From assembly GCA_028284075.1 (NCBI GenBank), contig JANQSL010000007.1, positions 1 to 51,863 on the forward strand: DNA of 51,863 nt. The letters are read 5' to 3'. Positions 16,035-24,154 of the stretch are shown in pieces. A model generated the notes under the pieces. The model ran no database searches and was not told the origin of the DNA. It saw only the letters and a list, made by a program, of their open reading frames with translations. The position numbers and the translations under genes are program-made. Source of the stretch: Candidatus Sumerlaeia bacterium (GTDB lineage: Bacteria; Sumerlaeota; Sumerlaeia; SLMS01; JAHLLQ01). Position 1 is the stretch's first letter. Each line of letters starts with the position of its first letter.

Positions 16035-17711
16035 TTAGATTCGTGGTAACTTCCGGTACCTTGCGCGACGATTTTCCACAAGTGAATCGCCAAGCTCCTT
16101 CCTTCGCATAGCCTCGTACTCCTCGTAGTTTCCCTCAAACCAGCGCACCCTTGCGTCACCTTCGAAGGATAGAATATGTGTGCAAATTCGGTTGAGGAAG
16201 AAACGATCATGGCTGATAATTATCGCGCAGCCCGCGAAACCGCTGATCGCCTCCTCCAGAAGACGCAGCGTTCCAACGTCCAAATCGTTCGTTGGCTCGT
16301 CCAGCAGCAGCACGTTTCCACCGGACTTCAGTAGTTTTGCCAGATGCACTCGATTGCGTTCGCCGCCCGACAAATTCCCCACGAGTTTCTGCTGATCCGA
16401 TCCCTTGAAACCAAACCGGCCGACGTAGCTGCGAGCGGGAATTTCCGAATCGCCAAAGGGAATGTCCTCCTTCCCGTCACGAATCTCGTCATAGATCGTT
16501 CTTTCCGAATCCAGTGAATCGCGGTGCTGATCGACATACGACAGCCGGACTGTTTCTCCAACTTCGATGTCGCCGCCGTCCGGCTGTTCCTCACCGGTAA
16601 TCATTCTAAACAACGTCGTCTTGCCGGTTCCGTTCGGACCGATAATACCGACAATTGCACCTTTTGGAACGGAGAACGAGACATCCTCGACCAGAGAAGT
16701 GCCGTTATACCCCTTCGTCGCGCCCTTTACGTTAATCACTTTGTCGCCCAGAGAAGCAGCGGGCGCGATGCGGATCGCCGTTCCGTCGTCGTCGCTTTCA
16801 GCTTTTTCCTTCGCGACAAGCTGTTCGAACTCTTTGATACGGGTGTGGCTCAACTCGTGCCTGTCCTTCGTACTCATCTTGATCCACTTCAACTCATGCT
16901 CCAGCGCCTTGCGCCGCGTCGTGCTCTTCTTTTCCTTCCTTGCAAGAATTTCCAGCTTCTGCGCCAGCCAGGACGAGTAGTTCCCCTCGAAGGGAATACC
17001 GTGACCGCCGTCCAGCTCAAGAATCCATTTCGTGATGTTATCCAGAAAGTAGCGGTCATGCGTGGAAACGATCACAGTACCCGGATAATCGCGAAGCTGC
17101 TCTTCAAGCCAGTCCACCGTTTCCGCGTCCAAATGGTTTGTGGGTTCGTCCAATAACAGCAAATCCGGCTTTTCCAACAACGCCTTGCACAGAGCAACGC
17201 GCCGCCGCTCGCCGCCCGACAGTTTCGTGACGTCCATATCGTCCGGTGGCAACACCAGGGCGTTTGCAGCCATACTTAATTTTGTGTCGATTTCCCACCC
17301 TTCCACGGCATCGATGCGATCCTGCAACCAGCCCATTCGCTCCATGGCCTTGTCCATGTCATCCCCGTCCAACTCGCCCATCTTTGCCGTGATGTCGTCA
17401 TATTCCTTCAGGTATGACATTGTTTCGGCAAAAGCTTCCTCCAGGTTGCCTCGCACTGATTTTTCCGGGTCCAGCTGTGGCTCCTGAGCAATGAGCCGAA
17501 CCTTCACTTTTTTGCCCGGTTCAGCAACTCCGGTAAAGTCGTCATCAAGCCCTGCCATGATTTTCAGCAAAGTCGATTTACCCGACCCGTTCTCGCCCAC
17601 GATGCCGATTTTTGCTCCGTAAAAGAAGCAAAGATTGATACCTTTCAGCACATGCCTCTGCCCATAATGCTTGTTCAAATCCGTCATCGTGAAAATATAC
17701 TCATCAGCCAT
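16035..17711 (-). CDS. ettA: ABC-F ATPase, energy-dependent translational throttle protein
   Basis: 558-residue soluble tandem ATPase. Two Walker A motifs (GENGSGKST near residue 40 and GPNGTGKTT near 362), two LSGGERRRV/LSGGERNRV signatures and two LLLDEPTNHLD/LLLDEPTNDLD Walker B motifs are present, with the arm-type insertion between helices. Members bind the ribosomal E site and gate entry into elongation according to ATP/ADP. The frame is open upstream to 17810, but MADEYIFTMTDLNKHYGQ is the family start (ATG 17711). It is followed closely by the cupin gene. Confidence 0.94.
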   Translation of the reverse strand: MADEYIFTMTDLNKHYGQRHVLKGINLCFFYGAKIGIVGENGSGKSTLLKIMAGLDDDFTGVAEPGKKVKVRLIAQEPQLDPEKSVRGNLEEAFAETMSYLKEYDDITAKMGELDGDDMDKAMERMGWLQDRIDAVEGWEIDTKLSMAANALVLPPDDMDVTKLSGGERRRVALCKALLEKPDLLLLDEPTNHLDAETVDWLEEQLRDYPGTVIVSTHDRYFLDNITKWILELDGGHGIPFEGNYSSWLAQKLEILARKEKKSTTRRKALEHELKWIKMSTKDRHELSHTRIKEFEQLVAKEKAESDDDGTAIRIAPAASLGDKVINVKGATKGYNGTSLVEDVSFSVPKGAIVGIIGPNGTGKTTLFRMITGEEQPDGGDIEVGETVRLSYVDQHRDSLDSERTIYDEIRDGKEDIPFGDSEIPARSYVGRFGFKGSDQQKLVGNLSGGERNRVHLAKLLKSGGNVLLLDEPTNDLDVGTLRLLEEAISGFAGCAIIISHDRFFLNRICTHILSFEGDARVRWFEGNYEEYEAMRRKELGDSLVENRRARYRKLPRI

Positions 17712-17941
17712 GCGACCAACCTGTCCTTTGCCAGAGAAAATCAACCGCTTTTGCGTGCAGACCCTTCCAAACCCTCGATGCGGAACGCAAGCCTCCACTC
17801 GTCCAGGCACGAGCCTCTCTCAAACTCTGGAATCCACAGTTATCGCTGCGATGGACGCATTGCCTGCCACGAACGGTTGCGGCTGAACCATGACACGACC
17901 ATAAACCGAACTCTCGACCGTGTTTAATTGAAGAGTCTGCG
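17712..17941. other. Intergenic region upstream of ettA
   Basis: About 230 bases between the ettA start and the small frame at 17942. I see no gene, tRNA or strong hairpin. On the plus strand TTGCGG at about 17877 and CATAAA 17 bases later could be a weak sigma-70 promoter for the small transcript at 17942. Confidence 0.3.
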
Positions 17942-18034
17942 ATGGTGGCAAATCCCGAATTCCCGCCGGTCAATGACGCGGAGGTATCACTCTGCCTCGA
18001 AGCCCTTGAGGCCTGCTTCGATCAAAGCAATTGA
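17942..18034 (+). CDS. Possible 30-residue small protein or small RNA
   Basis: ATG 17942 to TGA 18032-18034 encodes an acidic peptide (MVANPEFPPVNDAEVSLCLE..., ending in QSN) with the amphipathic look of a real protein. It is followed within 30 bases by a hairpin with a T-tract (18061-18090). It is the only plus-strand unit among minus-strand genes here. GAAGAG upstream is a poor ribosome site. No family recognised; could be chance. Confidence 0.3.
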   Translation: MVANPEFPPVNDAEVSLCLEALEACFDQSN

Positions 18035-18060
18035 CCAACGAAAACCATCCTGACAAACGA

Positions 18061-18090
18061 GGCGCACCACCAATTGGCGCGTCCTTTTTA
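18061..18090 (+). terminator. Hairpin with T-tract converging on the pseudokinase 3' end
   Basis: GGCGC at 18061-18065 pairs with GCGTCC at 18079-18084 with one bulged T, followed by TTTTTA. It would stop plus-strand transcription two bases before the minus-strand pseudokinase stop. The stem is short, so confidence is moderate at best. Confidence 0.4.
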
Positions 18091-19671
18091 TGGTCCCGTG
18101 ACGCCACTTTCCGCATCGATCCAGAGCTCGTCGTCAGTTTGCCATTTTCTGTCGGCACCAGCACTGACCAGGTACGTCTTGCGGATATCGAATTCGTTGT
18201 TCCATGCGTCCATAGTCAAATCGTCCGATGCACCCGCGTCCTTTAACTCCGCCATCGTGGAGGCCCAGATACCATTCTCCTGAGCGAACCGCTTGTGAAT
18301 GCGTCCCAGTTCCGCGAGTCGCCTCAATGTGGTATCACGTTTGCCGATATCTGTCGGCATTCCCGGGTCGGCGACTCCTCCAGAGTCACTGTTGCTCCCG
18401 GATTCGGCAGCCTCTGCATCACGAGAGCCGGAACCACCTTCATCTCCTCCGCCCATGAACAGCATCAATGCAGCCACAACCACGATCAGGAACACCACAC
18501 CGAGGCCAGCCACGACGATGACCTTTCCTGGTCCGCTTTTCTTAACCGGACGGGGCCCGGGGGCGGATTGTGCGGGTGCTTCAGGGGCATTTCGGGGAGC
18601 CGTCCGCGGCGCGGGAGGAGTTGATGCGGCCGGGGGCGCGGGAGGAGGAGGAACGGACGGAGGTCCGGGCGAGCCTTCTGACGGTGGAAGCCCCGGAGGT
18701 GGTGGCGGCCCTTCCGCCGGCGGCGGAGAATCCGGCCGGGCAATCGTCCCTGAGGAAACCGGTACCACCCCTCTGACCGTATCGAGGGAGTTAATGCCCA
18801 CTTCCCCAATTGACTCTTCTTCCACCGAGGATTCACGGGCCGCGTACGCTTCCGCCAGTCCTGCAACACGGGTCATGAGAGCTGAAAGGTTAAGAGGTCG
18901 GTCATCCGGATCGTTTTCCAGCAACTCCTCCACGAGCTCCGTCACATCGTCCCCCACGACAGTTTTCAGCGGGCCAAGATCCGGCTGACCTTTCGCGATC
19001 CCTTCGGCGATTTCCTCCAGTGTATCGGCCCAAAACAGGGGTGTTCCAGTGAGCAAAAAGTAGAGGTTCGCCCCCAAAGAGTAGATATCCGATGCTTCGC
19101 CGGCTTCACCGGATGAAACAACTTCCGGCGCCAGGAACGGCAGGTTACTGACAAACGCGGGATTCTTTGCCCCATCCCGTACTGCCAACACCATCGCGGA
19201 CCAGCCGGCATGATGCAGCAGAATTTCCTGTTCCGTATTAATGAAAATCGAAGATGGAGAAATCGCACCGTGAATAACGCCCGATTTGTGGAAACCTTCC
19301 AGTGCCTCCATTGTCTGCGCCAGAATCTGTAATGCCTGGCTTGGTGATGGCAGGCCTGAATCTCGCACCGCCTCACCCACATGCAGACCCTCGACAAACT
19401 CGTATGCCGCCCATTTTACCCCTGGCATCTCACCACACTGAACCGGTCGAACAGCTTTTGGCCGCGGATTGGTTACGAGCTCATTAAACAGCTGCTGGAA
19501 TGCGGACCAGGAAGCCGCTTTTTCAAGATCGCTCTCCGCGACCCCGGTCACGAACACGGCATGACCCCGGTTCACGTCCGTGGCCCGGAACGTCGCCACA
19601 ACACCGTTCGAACTCAGGCGCTCCTGAATCTGGTAGGGTCCCGCCTGCTGAAGTCCTTCGACGATCGACAT
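18088..19671 (-). CDS. Membrane pseudokinase fused to a pseudopilin-like C-terminal domain
   Basis: 527 residues. Residues 10-280 have the overall pattern of a Ser/Thr protein kinase: FLAPEVV (about 179-185), SDIYSLGANLYFLLTGTP (about 194-211) and a final DDRP motif. The catalytic parts are missing: the HRDxKxxN loop reads HGAISPSS (134-141), DFG reads HAGW (154-157) and no VAIK lysine is visible, so it should be a pseudokinase. A proline/glycine-rich linker (about 290-375) leads to one membrane helix (383-406) and an outside domain (about 437-527) whose end, SAGADRKWQTDDEL, matches the C-terminal fold of GspG-type pseudopilins. Start ATG 19671 has GGTGG upstream. I infer a sensory or scaffold role linking cytoplasm and envelope. 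Confidence 0.8.
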   Translation of the reverse strand: MSIVEGLQQAGPYQIQERLSSNGVVATFRATDVNRGHAVFVTGVAESDLEKAASWSAFQQLFNELVTNPRPKAVRPVQCGEMPGVKWAAYEFVEGLHVGEAVRDSGLPSPSQALQILAQTMEALEGFHKSGVIHGAISPSSIFINTEQEILLHHAGWSAMVLAVRDGAKNPAFVSNLPFLAPEVVSSGEAGEASDIYSLGANLYFLLTGTPLFWADTLEEIAEGIAKGQPDLGPLKTVVGDDVTELVEELLENDPDDRPLNLSALMTRVAGLAEAYAARESSVEEESIGEVGINSLDTVRGVVPVSSGTIARPDSPPPAEGPPPPPGLPPSEGSPGPPSVPPPPAPPAASTPPAPRTAPRNAPEAPAQSAPGPRPVKKSGPGKVIVVAGLGVVFLIVVVAALMLFMGGGDEGGSGSRDAEAAESGSNSDSGGVADPGMPTDIGKRDTTLRRLAELGRIHKRFAQENGIWASTMAELKDAGASDDLTMDAWNNEFDIRKTYLVSAGADRKWQTDDELWIDAESGVTGP

Positions 19672-19769
19672 CGTTACCACCCGCTGGGACCCGGCGAGTC
19701 CCCACTTTTTTCATGATAATGCGACGCTGAACGCTCCGACCCCGGCGACTCAAGTCTCTTTCGCCTTCC

Positions 19770-20078
19770 TCAGTTGGGGTTTTCCGTCACGTAACGACCC
19801 TGAAAACGTCCGCCAAAGAACCGGCCCAGCAGCGGGTGCACCACGGGTTCGTCCGAGCCGTCCGGCAGCAAATTCGATTCCGCCACGTAGGTCATGTGAT
19901 CCGCGCCATCCACGAGAACGTGATACCAGGGCTGATCCCGGGCCGGCTGAGTCTGGTTGGAATGATACCAGCCGTCGTCCGCCTGACAGGATTCGTCGAA
20001 TCCCACAATTACGCCCCGATAGCCGTAACGCTGGTGGCGAATCACATCCCCCACTGCAAACTTTGACGCTGACGCCAT
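19770..20078 (-). CDS. HspQ/YccV-like (hemimethylated-DNA-binding-like) protein
   Basis: 102 residues with the YccV/HspQ domain: FAVGDVIRHQRYGYRGVIVGFD near the start, then QPWYHVLVDG and TYVAESNLLPD. In enterobacteria HspQ is a specificity factor for Lon protease, and related domains were described as binding hemimethylated DNA; which applies here is unknown. It probably starts at ATG 20078 (GAGG about nine bases upstream); an ATG and GTG at 20093-20096 are possible alternatives. It ends 98 bases upstream of the pseudokinase start and may share its transcript. Confidence 0.85.
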   Translation of the reverse strand: MASASKFAVGDVIRHQRYGYRGVIVGFDESCQADDGWYHSNQTQPARDQPWYHVLVDGADHMTYVAESNLLPDGSDEPVVHPLLGRFFGGRFQGRYVTENPN

Positions 20079-20194
20079 TGAATTTTGCCTCATCACGAGC
20101 CGGTCTGAAGGTAGTCATGCCCGAAAAGACTGAAGAGGGCAATCCAACTCAACCTTGCGCTGTGAGCGGGGAGCGGCCTCAATCGTGGTGAAAC

Positions 20195-21280
20195 ATGAAA
20201 ACCATGTCCTGTCCAATAGTGCGAGTGACCTTTTTACTGCTGAACGGCTGCATGCTGTTTTGTACTTCCCTCGTCGCTGCCCAGCAAACGCCCGATGCCT
20301 ACCTCTATATCGAACCCGCCAGCGTGCGTCAGGAGATCCTTATTCCACTGAGAACGCTGGAGACACTCCTGCCCCTCTCTCACGCTGACCCTGCAACCAT
20401 CACTGTGGCGGAGCAAGATGTGGCTGCCGAAGCCATCGAAGTCTTCTTCGGCCTCCAGAACCCCGTCCGAATCGATGGTGTCACGGTTCATCCTGTCAGC
20501 ACATCCGTCACTTTCCTGGACAGCAACAACGTCACCTTCGGACTTGGGGCCGACCCGGTCGATCTCCCTGCTGAAGCAACCCTTGTGGGTATTATCAACA
20601 CACTCAGCACCAAAGGGTCCTTCAGGACTGTTGGCATGACATGGAACACGTTCACTGACGTCATCCGCACTGTTCGATGCACGGTCTACAGCGGTGACGA
20701 AATCCAGCGCGCAACGCTTACCCTGTCCGAGCCGGACATTCTCTGGTCCGGAACCACCGCACTCGACATCGCCCCTCTCCATGTTATCCCCGAACCGCAA
20801 CGCAAAGGGCTCTTCCGCAAGACCATCGATGTCTCCGATGAAACCGCCCGGCACGTTCTTTCACCGCTGTTACGAAACATCTATCGCGCCTTCGATTACC
20901 GGGAGGAGAGTGCCGTTTATGATGCTCTCGCACAAAGTGTGGAGGGTGATCTTCTTGCGACTCTTTATCTCGAAATCCGAGCAAGCCTCCAGCTTGAGAG
21001 CGAGGGTGGTCCCGTATCCAGGGTTGAGGAAGTAAACATCGAATCCGTGAAGAAACTGGATACGGAACTGAGCGATGCCTTCCGCGCCAACGCGACATGG
21101 ACTGTGCGAGGCCGCGTCGAACACTGGGGCCATGTCCATGTCCGCACGAATCGGTACACAGCGCGATTCGATGTCAGAGCCGCGGAAAACCGTTGGCGAA
21201 TTACCACATTCGATGTGCTGGATCAACAGCGTGTCGAAACCTGGATCCGTCCACGCGAGGATGCGAATGCCATCCCCTGA
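20195..21280 (+). CDS. Secreted protein of a metal-ABC operon, unknown function
   Basis: 361 residues with a signal peptide ending near VAAQQ (about 30). The mature protein has no family I can name. Its last 55 residues contain EHWGHVHVRTNRYT (H at 310, 313 and 315), a possible metal-binding patch, followed by RWRITTFDVLDQQRV, a fold-like ending seen in periplasmic accessory proteins. The gene is the first of five tightly packed genes and overlaps the ABC ATPase gene by 14 bases, so it most likely works with that transporter in the periplasm. No Zur-like palindrome was found in the 100 bases upstream. Function is inferred only from context. Confidence 0.85.
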   Translation: MKTMSCPIVRVTFLLLNGCMLFCTSLVAAQQTPDAYLYIEPASVRQEILIPLRTLETLLPLSHADPATITVAEQDVAAEAIEVFFGLQNPVRIDGVTVHPVSTSVTFLDSNNVTFGLGADPVDLPAEATLVGIINTLSTKGSFRTVGMTWNTFTDVIRTVRCTVYSGDEIQRATLTLSEPDILWSGTTALDIAPLHVIPEPQRKGLFRKTIDVSDETARHVLSPLLRNIYRAFDYREESAVYDALAQSVEGDLLATLYLEIRASLQLESEGGPVSRVEEVNIESVKKLDTELSDAFRANATWTVRGRVEHWGHVHVRTNRYTARFDVRAAENRWRITTFDVLDQQRVETWIRPREDANAIP

Positions 21281-21953
21281 GAACGGAGCATCCATCCGAA
21301 TAGAGAACCTTCGCTTCGTTTACGATCAAAGCGGCTTCGAACTTGCCATCGACGAGCTGGAACTGGGGTCAGGCTCCCGCCTTGCAGTGACCGGGCCCAG
21401 TGGGTGCGGTAAAACGACTTTCCTTCGCCTTGTCGCAGGCATCCATGTTCCCGCCAAAGGCACCGTGCGTGTTGGTCATCAGGAACTTTCAAGAATGAAC
21501 GAAGCCGCCCGACGCCGCTTTCGTATTTCGACAGTGGGCTTCGTCTTTCAGGATTTCGAACTCATTGATTACCTCAACGCCCACGAGAACATCCTTTTTC
21601 CTTATTACATCAATTCAGCCCTTGTTCTCGATGCAAACGTTCGCCGGCGCGCCAGCGAATTGGCCAACCGCATGGGAATCGCGGACAAACTGCGCCGCAG
21701 CGTCACCCGGCTGTCTCAGGGTGAGCGCCAGCGCGTTGCCATCTGCAGGGCTTTGATCGCAAAGCCCTGCATACTGCTTTGCGATGAACCCACCGGCAAC
21801 CTCGATCCCGAAAACAAGTCTCTTATCATCGACATGCTTTTTGAAAACGCGGCTGAAACCGGTGCCACTGTTGTTTGTGTGACTCATGACCACGAACTCC
21901 TGCCACGATTTGAACAAATCATGGATTTCCCGTCCCTCAGGACTACCGAATGA
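21267..21953 (+). CDS. ABC transporter ATP-binding protein (LolD/MacB/FtsE class)
   Basis: 228-residue ATPase with Walker A GPSGCGKTT (about 40-48), signature RLSQGERQRVAICRAL (about 145-160; Q in place of the usual GG), Walker B CILLCDEPTGNLD (about 168-180) and the switch histidine in VCVTHDHEL. The DEPTGNLD form is typical of the LolCDE/MacB/FtsEX branch rather than of ZnuC. The frame is open back to 21075 inside the previous gene; ATG 21267, with GAGG six bases upstream, is the likely start. It overlaps the permease start as ATGA, implying coupled translation. Confidence 0.92.
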   Translation: MPSPENGASIRIENLRFVYDQSGFELAIDELELGSGSRLAVTGPSGCGKTTFLRLVAGIHVPAKGTVRVGHQELSRMNEAARRRFRISTVGFVFQDFELIDYLNAHENILFPYYINSALVLDANVRRRASELANRMGIADKLRRSVTRLSQGERQRVAICRALIAKPCILLCDEPTGNLDPENKSLIIDMLFENAAETGATVVCVTHDHELLPRFEQIMDFPSLRTTE

Positions 21954-23128
21954 GAAGTCTTTTCCTTGCATGGCGCTACATGGCGGCTCATCGCGGCAAG
22001 ACCGCGATCCTTGTCGCTTGCATCGCACTAACAGCCTACCTGCCGCTAACAGTTCATTTGTTGCTCCAGGAGTTCGAACAAGACTGGACACAACGGGCCT
22101 CTGCCACACCCCTGGTTGCAGGCGCGAAAGGCAGTCGCTTCGATCTCACGCTTCATGCACTGTACTTCCAGACGCAACCACCCGAGACAATCCTCATGGG
22201 GGATGTGGAGAACCTCAGGTCACAGCGCCTCGGGACAGTCATTCCGCTTAACGCACGCTACAGCACACAGAACATCCCCGTCGTGGGAACAACGCTGGCC
22301 TATTTTGACTTTCGCAATCTCAGTGTCAGGGAAGGCGAAAGCCTTGCACTGCTTGGAGATTGCGTTGTGGGCTATATCGCCTCAAGAGAACTTGGCCTCA
22401 CACCCGGCGATGGGATACTCACGGATCCGGAGAATGTCTTCGATGTGGCCGGGACACAACCACTTCGTCTTCGTGTGGCCGGCATTCTCGATGAGAGCGG
22501 AACCGCTGATGACAATGCGGTTTTCGTCGACATCAAGACGGCCTGGGTGATCGCCGGAATCGGCCACGGCCATGCCGACATGAAAACGGAAGCCTCCGAC
22601 GATGTCGTCCTGAACCGTGAAAACAATCGCATCGTTGCAAACGCCGCGCTCGAGAATCACATCGAAATCACGCCGGAGAACGTGACATCCTTTCACTTTC
22701 ACGGCGAACGGGAGGAAATGCCCGTCACAGCCGCCATCGTTGTTCCCCCTGACGACAAGTCCGCGGTCCTGCTCCGCGGACGCTATCAGTCCCGCGATTC
22801 TCCTCTTCAGCTCCTTGTTCCCGGTGATGTCGTGGACGAAATGCTGAGATTGCTTCTCCGCGCCCGAGCCGTCCTCGATGCCAATGTAATTCTCGTCGCC
22901 GGTTCGACCATTCTCTTTCTGATTCTGGTAATTGCCTTGTCCCTCAAGCTTCGCGGAAGCGAACTTGAGATTATGTTTCATCTGGGCTGTGCGCGCCTGA
23001 CAGCCGCCCGTCTCGTGACGCTCGAGCTGGCCGCCGTGCTCATCACGGGGCTCCTTCTCGCACTCGCGCTGGGAGCCGCGACGGTTCAGCTTGCACCCCT
23101 TTTGCTCAAAGCGTTGACGCAAACATAA
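21950..23128 (+). CDS. FtsX/MacB-like ABC permease with histidine-rich external loop
   Basis: 392 residues: one N-terminal membrane helix (about 18-40), a large extracytoplasmic domain (about 41-305) and three C-terminal helices (about 311-390), the layout of FtsX-type permeases. The external domain has two striking histidine motifs, GHGHAD (205-210) and FHFHGE (248-253), not expected in lipoprotein or drug exporters. The charged segment LRGSELEIMFHLGCARL after the second helix resembles the coupling region of this class. With the ATPase and a ZnuA-like protein it suggests a metal transporter. FtsX-type permeases in zinc uptake are known from the Vibrio cholerae Zrg system, the nearest functional analogue I can name. 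Confidence 0.88.
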   Translation: MRSLFLAWRYMAAHRGKTAILVACIALTAYLPLTVHLLLQEFEQDWTQRASATPLVAGAKGSRFDLTLHALYFQTQPPETILMGDVENLRSQRLGTVIPLNARYSTQNIPVVGTTLAYFDFRNLSVREGESLALLGDCVVGYIASRELGLTPGDGILTDPENVFDVAGTQPLRLRVAGILDESGTADDNAVFVDIKTAWVIAGIGHGHADMKTEASDDVVLNRENNRIVANAALENHIEITPENVTSFHFHGEREEMPVTAAIVVPPDDKSAVLLRGRYQSRDSPLQLLVPGDVVDEMLRLLLRARAVLDANVILVAGSTILFLILVIALSLKLRGSELEIMFHLGCARLTAARLVTLELAAVLITGLLLALALGAATVQLAPLLLKALTQT

Positions 23129-23143
23129 AAATGGAGGGTAACC

Positions 23144-24154
23144 ATGAACAACCTCAGTTTTTTCTCAAGAATACTCCCGATACCGGCTCTTGCGCTTCTG
23201 ATCGCCTGTGGCAATCCGGCTTCACACAAGGATTCCGACCATGACCATGGCGGAGATGCGCATGGCCACGGCCACGACCACGATCACGATCACGACGCCG
23301 AATCCACTTTCCGGATTCAGGACACTCAGGGACAAGCACCCCGCGTCTTTGCCTCCAACTATCCTCTGCGATTCTTCACCGAGCGAATCGGTGGTGACCT
23401 CATTGAAATCGTCTATCCGGTTCCCGCCGACGAGGATCCGGCATACTGGACACCCTCTCCCGAAGACGTTCGAGCCATACAATCCGCGGATATCCTTTTT
23501 CTTAATGGCGCCACTTATGAAAAGTGGGCTGAAACCGTGACTCTCCGTGAGGACCGTATTGTCAACACGTCTGCCGGATTCTCTCATCGCTATATTAAGC
23601 TTCAAGATGCAGTCGTCCATTCTCATGGCCCAGGCGAGGAGCATTCTCATGCGGGAACGGCCTTTAACACGTGGCTGAATCCGCAGCATGCCGCCGCCCA
23701 GGCAAACGTGATTTACGAAACCCTCGCTGCACAACTTCCGGACCACGGAAGCGAACTGCTTCAGAACCATGAGGTTCTTCGTGAAGAACTCGAGGCCCTT
23801 GACAAGCGATTCGGACAAGCAATAGCCGACCACGAAAACACAACCATTCTGGCTTCCCATCCCGTATACGATTACTTCGCGGAGCGCTATAGCCTGGATA
23901 TCGTTTCACTTCACTGGGAGCCGGATGAATTCCCCTCGATAGAGCAGTGGATTGAGTTTGCCGAAATCCATGCGGACAATCCCACGGACTGGATGATCTG
24001 GGAGGATGTTCCCGCCGATAAAACCCAGGCCCGACTGCGGGAAGAGGGCGTTGACTGGATCGTCTTCCGGACGGCGATGAACACCCCCGAAGAGATGGAC
24101 TATATCGCCATCATGAACGAAAACGCCAACAACCTGCTGGAGATCTTTGAGTGA
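23144..24154 (+). CDS. ZnuA-like metal-binding lipoprotein (cluster 9 solute-binding protein)
   Basis: 336 residues with lipobox LIAC (C22), then a histidine/aspartate-rich tail (about 28-51), then a ZnuA/TroA-type fold (FASNYPLRFFTERIGGD, NGATYEKW, WLNPQHAAAQANVI). The usual ligand positions are altered: DPH is DPAYW (98-102) and the second histidine is N in FNTW (174-177); H239 in SHPVYDYF and E287 in WEDVP remain. A second histidine cluster, HSHGPGEEHSHAG, lies at 159-171. GGAGGG lies seven bases upstream of the ATG. The metal site is therefore likely rearranged. It presumably delivers zinc or another metal to the neighbouring FtsX-type permease. Confidence 0.92.
   Translation: MNNLSFFSRILPIPALALLIACGNPASHKDSDHDHGGDAHGHGHDHDHDHDAESTFRIQDTQGQAPRVFASNYPLRFFTERIGGDLIEIVYPVPADEDPAYWTPSPEDVRAIQSADILFLNGATYEKWAETVTLREDRIVNTSAGFSHRYIKLQDAVVHSHGPGEEHSHAGTAFNTWLNPQHAAAQANVIYETLAAQLPDHGSELLQNHEVLREELEALDKRFGQAIADHENTTILASHPVYDYFAERYSLDIVSLHWEPDEFPSIEQWIEFAEIHADNPTDWMIWEDVPADKTQARLREEGVDWIVFRTAMNTPEEMDYIAIMNENANNLLEIFE

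Noticed and set aside
18299-18988. 229-residue glycine-rich plus-strand frame
   Set aside because: It is the complement of the proline-rich linker of the pseudokinase; no ribosome site and no family features.
21075-21266. N-terminal extension of the ABC ATPase
   Set aside because: It overlaps the 3' end of the previous gene and does not resemble the ATPase family; ATG 21267 has a good ribosome site.
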